From contig NZ_LR131147.1 in assembly GCF_900626285.1 (NCBI RefSeq), forward strand, positions 1,246,352-1,287,988: a DNA stretch of 41,637 bases. Reading direction: 5' to 3'. Positions 17,389-26,011 of this stretch are shown one piece after another. The position numbers and the translations under genes were made by a program. The DNA is from Intestinimonas massiliensis (ex Afouda et al. 2020) (GTDB taxonomy: Bacteria; Bacillota; Clostridia; Oscillospirales; Oscillospiraceae). The first letter of the stretch is position 1. Each line of letters opens with the position of its first letter. The notes under the pieces were generated by a model. That model saw only the letters and a program-made list of their open reading frames with translations, did not search any database and was not told the DNA's origin.

Positions 17389-18924
17389 TTATAAGACGTT
17401 GCGAATGACGTCCAGAATGGTACCGTCCCGGTATTCCACCAGCCCGACCACCTTGTCGCCATAGTGAGGTGTTTCAGGTTTCCCCGTCAGGTTGTAGGCC
17501 ATGTCTCTCAGCTCTTCTATTTCGTACACAGGCAATCCCTGCTCGATCAGCCGCTGTTTCAGCTTCGGATTCTGGGGATTGACCGCGATGCCCCGTTCTG
17601 TTACGACGACATCCACGCTTTCACCCGGCGTGGAGATGGTGACGACGCGGTCTACGACGATAGGAACCCGCTTCCGGATGAGGGGCGCCACCACAATGGC
17701 CAGATTGGCGCCGGCCGCCGTATCGGGGTGTCCGCCCAGAGCTCCCATGATCACTCCGTCGGAAGCTGTGAGGACGTTTACATTGAAATTCGTATCCACC
17801 TCGGTGGCCGAGAGGATCATCACGTCCAGGGAGTTGGTTACATTGCCCTTGGCCTGGGGATCGGCGTACATCTCCGCATCCATCTCAATGTGTCTGGGAT
17901 TGTCGCGGATGGAGGCCACTGCGTCGGCATCAAATGTCTGCACATCCAGGAGCGCGTCAAAGTAGCCTTCCTCCAGCATTTCTGTCATTGTGGAGGTAAT
18001 GCCGCCGGAAGCGAAGGAGCCTTTGATGCCGTGCTCCTTCATGTAGTCTTTCAGATACCGGGCCACGGCCAGGGAGATGCCGCCGCTGCCGGCCTGATAG
18101 GAGAAGCCGTTTCGCACAAGACCCGTGGCGATGATGACCTGACTGGCGTACTCCGCAATGGCCAGCTCGATGGGATTCTTGGTCTTGCGGGTGGCACCCT
18201 GGCTGATCAGCTGCGGGTCGCCGATCTGCTCTACCTGGACGACGCAGTCGACCATGGTCTGAGGAATACTGATGGGGTTGGCGGGATAGGGAACCAGGTT
18301 GTCGGTAATGGCGACGACTTTCCGGGCAAAACGGGCGTCCACTTTGGCGTAGCCCATGGATCCAAAGGCCGATTTGCCCAGACAGCCGTTCATATTTCCC
18401 ATGTTGTCGCAGCAGGACGCGCCGATAAACGCCACATCGATTTTCCGCTCGCCGGATTCAATGGAGCGGGCCCGGCCGCCGTGGGTCTTGAACACGACAG
18501 GTTTGGGAAGGATGCATTCCCTGGAAATGGCCTCCGCCAATTCCCCGCGCATGCCGCTGGTCTCGATCCCGGTCACCACGCCTGATTTGATGTAGTCAAT
18601 CAGACAGCTGTGGGATTTGCTGAGGGAGGATGCGCATACCGTAAGGTCCCGGAATCCCATCGCTGCGATCTCTGCCATGACCAGAGGGAGAACCAGGTCT
18701 CCGTTGCGCAGGTGGTGGTGGAAGGAGATCGTCATCCCGTCCTTTAAGCCCACCTTCTCAATGGCGGCACGCAGGCTGGGCGCCAGCTTTCCGGTGGAAA
18801 CAGGGATCTGCTCCGAAATGTATTTGTTGCGCCGCTTGCCCGGCTCCATATAAGGACGCAGCTTGCCGATGCCTTCTACCTCGGTTGGGATACGGCGCTT
18901 GATCCGGTTAGGAACAAATTCCAT
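17389..18924 (-). CDS. citF: Citrate lyase alpha subunit (citrate CoA-transferase)
   Basis: The 511-residue length equals that of CitF. The alpha subunit exchanges the acetyl group on the acyl carrier protein for citrate. Family segments are present: SFHHHLRNGD, SCLIDYIKSGVVTGIETSG, THGGRARSIESGE, IGASCCDNMGNMNG and ATGLVRNGFSYQAGSGG. The last part, TERGIAVNP, is the CoA-transferase signature. The start at 18924 has GAGGAGGTG upstream and lies one base after the citE stop. The order citD-citE-citF is canonical. The accessory genes citC, citX and citG, needed to make and attach the prosthetic group, are not in this window. Confidence 0.95.
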   Translation of the reverse strand: MEFVPNRIKRRIPTEVEGIGKLRPYMEPGKRRNKYISEQIPVSTGKLAPSLRAAIEKVGLKDGMTISFHHHLRNGDLVLPLVMAEIAAMGFRDLTVCASSLSKSHSCLIDYIKSGVVTGIETSGMRGELAEAISRECILPKPVVFKTHGGRARSIESGERKIDVAFIGASCCDNMGNMNGCLGKSAFGSMGYAKVDARFARKVVAITDNLVPYPANPISIPQTMVDCVVQVEQIGDPQLISQGATRKTKNPIELAIAEYASQVIIATGLVRNGFSYQAGSGGISLAVARYLKDYMKEHGIKGSFASGGITSTMTEMLEEGYFDALLDVQTFDADAVASIRDNPRHIEMDAEMYADPQAKGNVTNSLDVMILSATEVDTNFNVNVLTASDGVIMGALGGHPDTAAGANLAIVVAPLIRKRVPIVVDRVVTISTPGESVDVVVTERGIAVNPQNPKLKQRLIEQGLPVYEIEELRDMAYNLTGKPETPHYGDKVVGLVEYRDGTILDVIRNVL

Positions 18925-18925
18925 G

Positions 18926-19795
18926 TTACGACACCTCCTCACCGATTTGCAGCAGTACGCGCTGTGCCTTGGCAACCACGGGAGCATCCACCATTTTCCC
19001 GTCTACCGTAAAGACACCGACGCCTGCTTGCTCCGCTGCGCGCATGGCTTCGATCACGCGCCGCGCGTGAGCCACCTCTGCTTCGCTGGGGGTATAAATG
19101 CGGTGGACCACGGCCAGCTGACTGGGATGGATGCAGGATTTCCCGCTGAAGCCAAGTGCCTTGGCGTTGTTGACCTCCGCCTCAAATCCGGCTTCGTCCT
19201 CCAGATCGCTCCAGACGGTGTCGATGGCGCTGATCCCGGCCTCCGCAGCTACGACGGGCAGATACATGCGGGCGAACTGAAGCTCCTGTGCGGATTTGCT
19301 GCGGCTGGTCCCCATGGAACGGGTATAATCCTCTGCACCGAAGGAGAGAGAAATCACCCGAGGGCTGGCCTTTACAGTTTCCCTGGCGTTCAGAACGCCT
19401 TTGGCGGTTTCGATGGAGCATTGGATCTTTACGCTGCCGTGGGGGATCTGGTGCTCCTCCTCCACTTCATCCAGGAGCTGCGCCAGACACCGCACATCCT
19501 CCGGCGATTCGCACATGGCAAGGCGCAGATTACGCACACCCGCCGGTACTACAGCCCGCACATCCGCCTCGCCAAACGGGGTCTTTAAGGCGTTAATTCG
19601 GGCAAATACAAGACTTTTTCCAAAATCCAGCTGTTCCATGGCGGAACAGAGCAGATCCCGGGCGCTGTCCTTTTCTGCAAACGCCACCGCATCCTCCAGA
19701 TCAAAGAGAATGGCGTCGGGGTGGAACACCGGTGCATTGAGAAACATTTTCGGCTGACTGGCCGGGCAGAACAGCATCGTGCGCATCCTATTCAT
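18926..19795 (-). CDS. citE: Citrate lyase beta subunit (HpcH/CitE aldolase family)
   Basis: The 289-residue lyase subunit that splits citryl-ACP into oxaloacetate and acetyl-ACP. TIM-barrel motifs are clear: RTMLFCPASQPKM with FHPDAILFDLEDAV (CoA/Mg site), IQCSIETAKGVLNA (Glu ligand), LSFGAEDYTRSMGT (Asp ligand) and GKSCIHPSQ. All catalytic acids that can be recognised are intact. The start overlaps citD by 8 bases, so translation is coupled. A role on a related substrate such as citramalate cannot be excluded. Confidence 0.95.
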   Translation of the reverse strand: MNRMRTMLFCPASQPKMFLNAPVFHPDAILFDLEDAVAFAEKDSARDLLCSAMEQLDFGKSLVFARINALKTPFGEADVRAVVPAGVRNLRLAMCESPEDVRCLAQLLDEVEEEHQIPHGSVKIQCSIETAKGVLNARETVKASPRVISLSFGAEDYTRSMGTSRSKSAQELQFARMYLPVVAAEAGISAIDTVWSDLEDEAGFEAEVNNAKALGFSGKSCIHPSQLAVVHRIYTPSEAEVAHARRVIEAMRAAEQAGVGVFTVDGKMVDAPVVAKAQRVLLQIGEEVS

Positions 19796-20054
19796 GGTTT
19801 GCCCTCCTTGCCCGGTCCACAGCCGTTTTCAGTCTGGCCCGGATCACAAAATCCAGGCTACCGAAGTCTTGGATTTCTACAGCCGCGTTCTTTACCCCGA
19901 GTTCTTCCAGACATGCCTGGGCACATGCCCGGATAGCGTTACCAAACATACTCTCCTGTTTGCTATGCAATTGGAGTGCAATCCCACCAGTATCTCTCAG
20001 CGAAACCACTACAACACAGTCCTGCGGCTTTTCAAAGCCGGCACGTCCTGTCAT
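19788..20054 (-). CDS. citD: Citrate lyase acyl-carrier (gamma) subunit homologue, lacking the canonical serine
   Basis: An 88-residue CitD-type protein. The body aligns well with the family: FGNAIRACAQACLEELGVKNAAVEIQDFGSLDFVIRARL corresponds to the FG.AI...L...GV..A.V...DKGALDC.IRARL pattern. In studied CitD the N-terminal AGTLESxD segment carries the phosphoribosyl-dephospho-CoA group on a serine. Here the same place reads AGFEKPQD, with Pro instead of Ser, and no nearby Ser or Thr replaces it. The start is the ATG at 20054 with GAGGGG 8 bases upstream. It is the first cit gene, 24 bases after the C45 gene. Family call is good; activity as a normal acyl carrier is doubtful. Confidence 0.82.
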   Translation of the reverse strand: MTGRAGFEKPQDCVVVVSLRDTGGIALQLHSKQESMFGNAIRACAQACLEELGVKNAAVEIQDFGSLDFVIRARLKTAVDRARRANHE

Positions 20055-20078
20055 CTTTCTTCCCCTCACTTTTAAACG

Positions 20079-21173
20079 CTATACTTTATACGAGATGTAG
20101 GTCCCTTCGCACGGGCAGCCTTTACAGATGTAGGCAGTTTTCCCATTTAAGTCGTAAACCGACGAGGATATCGTCTTCCACACCTTATCTTCATCATAAT
20201 CCCCATGGGGCACATGACTGCAGACCGCTTCAATACAGTTACCTTCCGGATATGTATCAGGAGCGCCAGGAAATGTCTCATGATCTTTCAGACACTGTTG
20301 AATCCGGTAAATGTCCAGTTGTCCGCTGCATTTCTCCAACCGTCTGCGCAGCACCTCATCCCGAAACTTTGTGCCCTGGTTGGTGCAAAACGCATGCCCG
20401 GCCACCATATGGTTTGCATGGGTTACGATATTGTTTTCTGGAAACACCTTAAAGACCCCGCCCGGAGTGGCCTCCAGATCCACACCTACTCCCTCGGCAC
20501 TAGCCAGCATAAAGTTGCAGGACACCCCTCTTTTGTTGTTTCGTACGTTTTCACATACTTCTTCAAAAGAGCGGCTGTTCAGTGCTTTCCGACGAACAAA
20601 GGTAACGGGGGCGCCTACTTCACCTGTATCAAAAACGGAGGTAAGGTTATTGGCACACAAGCCAATGCCAAAATTGTTCATCCCATTTCGCACCAACTGT
20701 CCCGCCTCTGTCACCCCGACGATATGCAGTCCTGCACCGTTGTCAATAGAGACAACTACTGCATGCCGTTCAACCCAGGGGCGGTAGTCCCAGTTCTGCA
20801 TCAGATAGGTCGATTGCCCATCTGCAGATGCGGCAGGCAAAACTACCCCTGTGGTACATTCCTGTGCTTTATGTTTCAGGATTTCATAACGGCAGTTTAG
20901 TGCCAATATTTCCTCTAATTTGGTACCGCTTCCATCGGCAATTCCTCTGGCTTCCTCCAGTTCATCCAAGAAGTCCCGCTCTAGCAGATCTAGATACAGG
21001 CTGCTTTTGGTCGTGATAGAGTTCCAGTCCATCTGCAGTGTTTTGGAAAAATGCCGCTGATAGCCTTCAATTCCCCGGTAGATCAGCTCTTTTGCCTGTT
21101 CCCCGTATTGTATGCCTCTGGTGTATGGGTCTGCCGAGTTGATGGAAATACACTTGAATGTCTCTTCCGCCAT
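20079..21173 (-). CDS. C45-family peptidase/acyltransferase, second copy
   Basis: A 364-residue Ntn-hydrolase paralogous to the protein at 14146. The architecture is the same: N-terminal RGIQYGEQAKELIYRG, nucleophile C106 in ECTTGVVLP, then LMQNWDYRPW and NFGIGLCANNL. The residue before the nucleophile is Glu rather than the Gly of the first copy, which may change self-processing. Its start follows the tctA stop by 4 bases, so translation is coupled. The setting between a tricarboxylate transporter and the cit genes suggests that it releases an acid or amine from an imported amide; this is inference. Confidence 0.88.
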   Translation of the reverse strand: MAEETFKCISINSADPYTRGIQYGEQAKELIYRGIEGYQRHFSKTLQMDWNSITTKSSLYLDLLERDFLDELEEARGIADGSGTKLEEILALNCRYEILKHKAQECTTGVVLPAASADGQSTYLMQNWDYRPWVERHAVVVSIDNGAGLHIVGVTEAGQLVRNGMNNFGIGLCANNLTSVFDTGEVGAPVTFVRRKALNSRSFEEVCENVRNNKRGVSCNFMLASAEGVGVDLEATPGGVFKVFPENNIVTHANHMVAGHAFCTNQGTKFRDEVLRRRLEKCSGQLDIYRIQQCLKDHETFPGAPDTYPEGNCIEAVCSHVPHGDYDEDKVWKTISSSVYDLNGKTAYICKGCPCEGTYISYKV

Positions 21174-21177
21174 ATGC

Positions 21178-22674
21178 CTATCCTCTTTTCCGACTTATCT
21201 TTGCCTTCAGTGTGGGCCACAACAGCATGATCGCCGCCACTATCAGCAGCACTATTGCAATAGGTCTGGTAAACAGCGACGTTACATCCCCCTGGAAGGC
21301 CACAATGGCTGTACGGAAATTTAACTCCACCGTTGGGCCCAGCACATAGCCCAGCGTTAGAGGCGCCAGAGGAATTCCTACTCGGTTAAAAATATACCCC
21401 AGCACGCCCATAACACAAAACACCCAAATATCGAATATTCGGTTGTTTGCCGTGAGCGCTCCAATCAAACACATGAGCAGGATTACAGGGAACATATAGT
21501 TCATTGGTGTGGAGAGGATTTTGATAAAGTGGCGGATAAAGATAATATAGAGCACATACATTGCCACACAGGCCAAAATATAGGCAAAGTAAATGGTACC
21601 TACCACTTCAGGATTGTGGTCAAAAAGCATGGCGCCGGGAGCCAGTCCGTGCACAATCAGGCCGCTCATCAGCATTGCAGTAATGGTATCTCCCGGGATT
21701 CCCAGTGTCATCATGGGAATCAGCGCACCGCCGCACACCGCATTATTTGCGGATTCTGGCGCCACAATGCCCTCTGCACAGCCTGTTCCAAACTTCTCCG
21801 GTGTCTTGGAGGAATTTTTAGCCTGGTTGTACGCCACCAACGCAGCGGTACTCTGCCCTACGCCAGGCAAAATACCGATCAGCGTCCCAATGATAGAGGA
21901 AATGCTGATCGTCCTCCACAGGCCTTTAAAGGAACCTTTCTGAGGAATCACCGTGCGGCGCTCATCACTTTGAACCTCATGCATAGGCTGACCCAGATTT
22001 TTTAACTGTACCAAGATTTCACCTAGGGCAAACAAGCCCATCAGCACAGTCATTTCGGTAAAGCCGGAACTTAGGCGCCAATACCCGAAGGTAAACCGCT
22101 CTACAAAAGACAGCTTATCCAGCCCCACCATTGCCAGAATCATGCCCAGAATTGCGCTGATCAAGCCCTTGATCATATCCTCGCTGCAGAGAGATACCAC
22201 TACGGCCAGGCCCATGATTCCTAATGCAAAATACTCCCAGGAACCAAACATCAAGCCAAATCGCGCCAGCTTTGTCGCCACCAGAATCATAACAATACCG
22301 CTGAAAATGCCGCCGATCAGGCTGGCCGTTGCTCCATAGCTCAAAGCACGATATGGGTGACCGTTTCTCGCCATAGGCGCGCCATCAAAGCAAGTAACAA
22401 TTGCAGCGGCATTACCCGGAATATTCAGCATGATAGAGGCAATCAAGCCGCCGGAAACACCGCCTACATAGATGCCGATCAGCATCGCGATGCCCTGAGT
22501 GGGCGGCATGGAAAAGGTAAAGGGAAGCATGAGAGAAACGCCTAGTGCTCCAGTCAGGCCGGGAATCGCGCCAAAAATAATGCCGCCGAATGTGCCTGCC
22601 AGGAGATACAGTAGGGTAAGCGGATTTGTGACCACATCCGCCATTCCGTGCAGAATAAGTTCAAACGCAGACAA
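21178..22674 (-). CDS. tctA: Tripartite tricarboxylate transporter, large permease TctA
   Basis: A 498-residue permease with the 11-12 helix TctA pattern. The signature PGLTGALGVSLMLPFTFSMPP (residues about 34-54) and the internal repeat PESANNAVCGGALIPMMTLGIPGD are diagnostic. The start is TTG with AAGGGGG 7 bases before it. With TctB and TctC it forms a sodium- or proton-driven importer for citrate or related carboxylates. It lies directly upstream of the C45 and cit genes, which fits citrate-like uptake. Confidence 0.95.
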   Translation of the reverse strand: MSAFELILHGMADVVTNPLTLLYLLAGTFGGIIFGAIPGLTGALGVSLMLPFTFSMPPTQGIAMLIGIYVGGVSGGLIASIMLNIPGNAAAIVTCFDGAPMARNGHPYRALSYGATASLIGGIFSGIVMILVATKLARFGLMFGSWEYFALGIMGLAVVVSLCSEDMIKGLISAILGMILAMVGLDKLSFVERFTFGYWRLSSGFTEMTVLMGLFALGEILVQLKNLGQPMHEVQSDERRTVIPQKGSFKGLWRTISISSIIGTLIGILPGVGQSTAALVAYNQAKNSSKTPEKFGTGCAEGIVAPESANNAVCGGALIPMMTLGIPGDTITAMLMSGLIVHGLAPGAMLFDHNPEVVGTIYFAYILACVAMYVLYIIFIRHFIKILSTPMNYMFPVILLMCLIGALTANNRIFDIWVFCVMGVLGYIFNRVGIPLAPLTLGYVLGPTVELNFRTAIVAFQGDVTSLFTRPIAIVLLIVAAIMLLWPTLKAKISRKRG

Positions 22675-22720
22675 GTGTGTTCCCCCTTCCTGAGGATATT
22701 TGTCAGTACTCTCACTTCAT

Positions 22721-22750
22721 GGGGCAGGCCTGTATTTACAGGTCTGCCCC
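22721..22750 (-). promoter_or_regulatory. Intergenic stem-loop between tctC and tctA
   Basis: A 14-bp stem (GGGGCAGGCCTGTA / TACAGGTCTGCCCC, one G-U) lies right after the tctC stop without a T-run on the minus strand. Such hairpins often protect the 3' end of binding-protein messages, giving more binding protein than permease. Confidence 0.6.
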
Positions 22751-22758
22751 ATTGAGGC

Positions 22759-23745
22759 TTACCCGTTCAGTTTGGCATAGATATCGCCGTACACGCCGTA
22801 ATAGTACTCGCCGTACTCATGCATTTCTTCATTGGTCATCCAGGAAGGGCTCTGTCCCATAGCAATCAGCTGCTCCTGGGTGGCGGGGTCTGCAACACAC
22901 TCCTCCAGCTTTTCCGTCAGCACATCTACAATCTCCTGAGGCGTATCCGGGTGAATATCCCAGCAGCGGGTCAGACCAACCGTCACATCATATCCGCACT
23001 CTTTCAGTGTGGGGACATCAGGCCAAAAATCCAGGCGTTCATCTGCGCCGACAGCCAGAACTTTCAGCTCACCGGCATCCACGCTGGATTTTGCACCGGA
23101 GGCATAGGATTGATAGACCACCGCATGGCCACCCAAAACGGCTGCGCGGCTCTTGGAGGCATCATCGTAAGGGACATAATTAAAAGAAACCCCAGCAATA
23201 TCCCACAGATTCTGGGCATCCATTTCATTTTTTCCTCCCGCGCCCACACAGGCCCAGTTGATACTGCTGTCCTCCTTCGCAGCAGCAAACAGGTCCTCAA
23301 TCGTGTTATACGGTGAATCCGCGGCTACGCAGATGCAAAGCGGATCATATACAAAATTCCCCAGATAAATAAAGTCCTCATAATAGGGCTCGTTTAGCTG
23401 ACCGCTGACCAAGGAAGCTGCCATAACCTCAGGAGAATGCATAAAGAGCGTATAGCCGTCGGTGTAGTCGCCCTTCATATACTCGATAGCAGCCGCTGAA
23501 TCACCCGTCGTATTCTGGATCGTTACTGTCCACCCAAACATTTCCTGCAAGCGAGTGGCAATCGTGCGCGCTGTCAGGTCGTGTTCCCCGCCAGCGGAGA
23601 AGGGCACAATTACGGTAATAGCCTTTTTAGGGTACCCATCTGCAGCTGAACTGCCGTCACCGCTGGATTCGGCCGTTTTCGAACAACCGGCGGCGCTGAG
23701 AAACAGGGCTGCGGCTAAGCTAAGGGCCAAGAGTTGCTTCTTCAT
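22759..23745 (-). CDS. tctC: TctC/BUG-family substrate-binding lipoprotein
   Basis: Extracellular binding protein of the tripartite tricarboxylate transporter, 328 residues. A lipoprotein signal ends at the lipobox SAAGC (Cys near residue 21), followed by a Ser/Gly-rich linker. The mature part starts with the family motif YPKKAITVIVPFSAGGEHD. The second-lobe segment DVPTLKECGYDV is also typical. The start at 23745 has AAAGGAG upstream. BUG proteins bind carboxylates such as citrate, tartrate or amino-dicarboxylates; the specificity cannot be read here. Confidence 0.93.
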   Translation of the reverse strand: MKKQLLALSLAAALFLSAAGCSKTAESSGDGSSAADGYPKKAITVIVPFSAGGEHDLTARTIATRLQEMFGWTVTIQNTTGDSAAAIEYMKGDYTDGYTLFMHSPEVMAASLVSGQLNEPYYEDFIYLGNFVYDPLCICVAADSPYNTIEDLFAAAKEDSSINWACVGAGGKNEMDAQNLWDIAGVSFNYVPYDDASKSRAAVLGGHAVVYQSYASGAKSSVDAGELKVLAVGADERLDFWPDVPTLKECGYDVTVGLTRCWDIHPDTPQEIVDVLTEKLEECVADPATQEQLIAMGQSPSWMTNEEMHEYGEYYYGVYGDIYAKLNG

Positions 23746-23816
23746 TGTAATTCTCCTTTTCATTCAGATATAGTGGTTTTCTATCCGCAGCGTTTACGCT
23801 GCGCTCTCTCATGTGA

Positions 23817-24308
23817 TCAGGCCCAGAAACCCTCCGGGAGCCGTACTCCCAGCAGAGAGCCGAAAAGATACTGCACAACAAAAACGGTAATAGCAGTAAT
23901 TATGAGCCATATGATGATCTCTTTGCGCAGCACCTTGCCTTTTACTGTGCCGCCCCTTGCTTCTATTGTAAAGAAGGCCAGCAATGCAAACAGGAACAAA
24001 GCGGAACTGATCATAAAACCAAGATAATTCATTAGGAGCAAATAGAGCACAATGATACCCAGCGTTACACATACCCGTTTGGAAAGAATAGTTGCTGCCG
24101 CCTCCTGAGAACGCTTTCTGACGCTGCGGATAATCAAAAGCAGGGATAACAATGCCAAAATTCCAACCCAAAGCAGAACATAAGTATCTGCCCGTGCTAG
24201 AAAGTAGCTAGCTTTGGTATCTTGCATAATAAACGCATAGACAAAGCTGATGATGCTAAACGTCAAAAGAATCAGGCCCAAAATTAAGTCTTGTACCCAC
24301 GCTTTCAC
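23817..24308 (-). CDS. tctB: Tripartite tricarboxylate transporter, small permease TctB
   Basis: A 163-residue protein with four predicted membrane helices, at about residues 7-26, 42-62, 82-110 and 130-150. This is the length and layout of the small TctB subunit. GTG is the start, with GGGGAG 8 bases upstream. The order tctB-tctC-tctA is less usual than C-B-A, but all three are present, so the importer is complete. Confidence 0.88.
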   Translation of the reverse strand: MKAWVQDLILGLILLTFSIISFVYAFIMQDTKASYFLARADTYVLLWVGILALLSLLLIIRSVRKRSQEAAATILSKRVCVTLGIIVLYLLLMNYLGFMISSALFLFALLAFFTIEARGGTVKGKVLRKEIIIWLIITAITVFVVQYLFGSLLGVRLPEGFWA

Positions 24309-24324
24309 AAAACCATCTCCCCTG

Positions 24325-25146
24325 CTATAAGGACATTACATACCGGGCGATTTCCTCTCCTGTTGCGAGCCAGATGTTTTTCCTTTTGATCTGCTCCAGC
24401 ACTGTGTTCACCATAAACATGCGCCCCGGCGAGCCAATGGTTTGCGGTGTAAGAGAAAGCACATAGCAGTAGCCCATATCGTAGTCCGCATTCAACTCCC
24501 GTAGCCAGTTGTCCAAAACATCATCGTAAATTGCGATACGCGCGTTTCCCGCCGGGAAGCTATCTCCCCAGGCCAGGTAAGGGAAATCAATCAGTTCCCA
24601 CCTGGTGGGGATTTCAATCATATCCGCATATGCCCCTGACCCAGGAATTCGATATGGAATATCATGGTCAAAAAAGGAATTGTCATACAGGAATCCGGCC
24701 TGTTGAATCAGCGTAAGGGTCTCTTCCGTACACCCTCCCTCCGGCAGGCGAAAGCCAACAGGCATCTTGCCAATCGTCTGTTCGATCGCTTTTGCTCCCT
24801 GGTTTAATACACTTTGTTGCTGTTCCTTAGACAGTCCACCAAAGTCCTCATGCCGATACCCATGCAGTGCAATCTCATGCCCTGCCTCCGCAATCTCCTT
24901 TAGCTGTTCTGGATAGGTCTCGGCAAAAATTCCGGGCGCAAAAAAGGTGGCTTTTACCTGAAATCGATCCAGTGCCTCCAGAATTCGATTTATACCACGT
25001 CGAGGCCCGTATTCGCCCATTGAGCGATGCTTGGGTGTATCGTATTTTTCCGGGTCCATTCCAAGCCAGATAAATTCCGCATCCAGCATGATACAAATCA
25101 TCGCCGCCGCTTGGTGCCCGTGCGGCCATACAATTTCTTTTTTCAC
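24325..25146 (-). CDS. NodB-like polysaccharide deacetylase family protein
   Basis: A 273-residue NodB-homology hydrolase of the short cytoplasmic type (no signal peptide), related to HpPgdA, PuuE-type allantoinase and cyclic imidase. It has MLDAEF in the first motif place, KATFFAPGIFAETYPE, and the metal motif ALHGYRHEDF. GFRLPEGG and ALSLTPQTIGSPGR correspond to the later motifs. The preferred start is GTG at 25146 with AGGAGG 8 bases upstream; the frame is open to 25227. It is 25 bases behind a second deacetylase gene and just ahead of tctB. In this setting a small amide or imide is more likely than peptidoglycan as substrate (inference). Confidence 0.88.
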   Translation of the reverse strand: MKKEIVWPHGHQAAAMICIMLDAEFIWLGMDPEKYDTPKHRSMGEYGPRRGINRILEALDRFQVKATFFAPGIFAETYPEQLKEIAEAGHEIALHGYRHEDFGGLSKEQQQSVLNQGAKAIEQTIGKMPVGFRLPEGGCTEETLTLIQQAGFLYDNSFFDHDIPYRIPGSGAYADMIEIPTRWELIDFPYLAWGDSFPAGNARIAIYDDVLDNWLRELNADYDMGYCYVLSLTPQTIGSPGRMFMVNTVLEQIKRKNIWLATGEEIARYVMSL

Positions 25147-25171
25147 GTGATCACCTCCTACCGTATCTGTA

Positions 25172-26011
25172 TTAATAGTGTGTTTTCCACCAATTTGCAA
25201 TTTCGATGCCAGTCGCAAACCAGACATCGCCCTTCGCCAGCATTACATCCAGTAATTCTTCCAACATCTGCGCTCTGCCCGGAATCCCAATAATCTGTGG
25301 GTGAAGCATGAACGTCATGCAGCCACCTTCAGCATAGTAACCCTCAAATTCGTGCTTCCAGTTTGATAATACACCGCGGTAGCTTGAAATTCTGTCCTGT
25401 CCTTTAGGCTGAGGTGGTTGAAAGCTGTAAACGAATGCGGGATAGTCATCCAATTCCCAACGAGCAGGTATTTCAATAAAATCTGACTTTTTACCCTGGA
25501 AACACATACGATAGGGCCTGTCATCCCCGCGCATCGAACTGGAATATTGAAATCCTAATTGTTCATGCCAAATCTGTGGTGCATCCATTTGAAAATCGCT
25601 GGAAGTCGCCACAAACCCTACAGCCTGTTTACCGATAATCCGGTCAAAGGTCTCCTGAGACCTCCGGATTACATCCATCCACGCTTGCGTGGGACGATCG
25701 GTATACATATGTTCCTCGTGGTCGTAACCATGGAAACCAATTTCATGTCCGCAAGCATCAATACGCCGTAACATATCGGGGTAGCGCTCCGCAATCTGAC
25801 CTGGTACGAAATACGAACAGGGAATCTTCTTCCTATCAGCCAGCTCGAGCAGTCGATCCACCGCCCTCATGGGGCCATAACGGCCATAGGAGACCCTCCG
25901 CGGAGATGGATGCGCCGGATCACGATTGTATAGAGATTCTCCATCTACATGGATGGTAAGCAGCACCGCACATTTTGCATGATTAGGCCAGAGAATGTGA
26001 GAATTGCTCAA
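25172..26011 (-). CDS. NodB-like polysaccharide deacetylase family protein
   Basis: A 279-residue paralogue of the next gene and the first gene of the train. Motifs: HVDGES (first Asp), PCSYFVPGQIAERYPD, GFHGYDHEEH (metal His pair), and the C-terminal TFMLHPQIIGIPGRAQML. It has no signal peptide and no wall-binding domain. The start is TTG with GGAGGG 9 bases upstream. Two tandem NodB-like genes ahead of a tricarboxylate transporter is an unusual pairing; they could form a hetero-oligomer or work on successive substrates. Confidence 0.9.
   Translation of the reverse strand: MSNSHILWPNHAKCAVLLTIHVDGESLYNRDPAHPSPRRVSYGRYGPMRAVDRLLELADRKKIPCSYFVPGQIAERYPDMLRRIDACGHEIGFHGYDHEEHMYTDRPTQAWMDVIRRSQETFDRIIGKQAVGFVATSSDFQMDAPQIWHEQLGFQYSSSMRGDDRPYRMCFQGKKSDFIEIPARWELDDYPAFVYSFQPPQPKGQDRISSYRGVLSNWKHEFEGYYAEGGCMTFMLHPQIIGIPGRAQMLEELLDVMLAKGDVWFATGIEIANWWKTHY

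Noticed and set aside
17464..18585. A 373-codon plus-strand frame opposite citF
   Set aside because: Antisense of an intact CitF, with no ribosome site and no family features.
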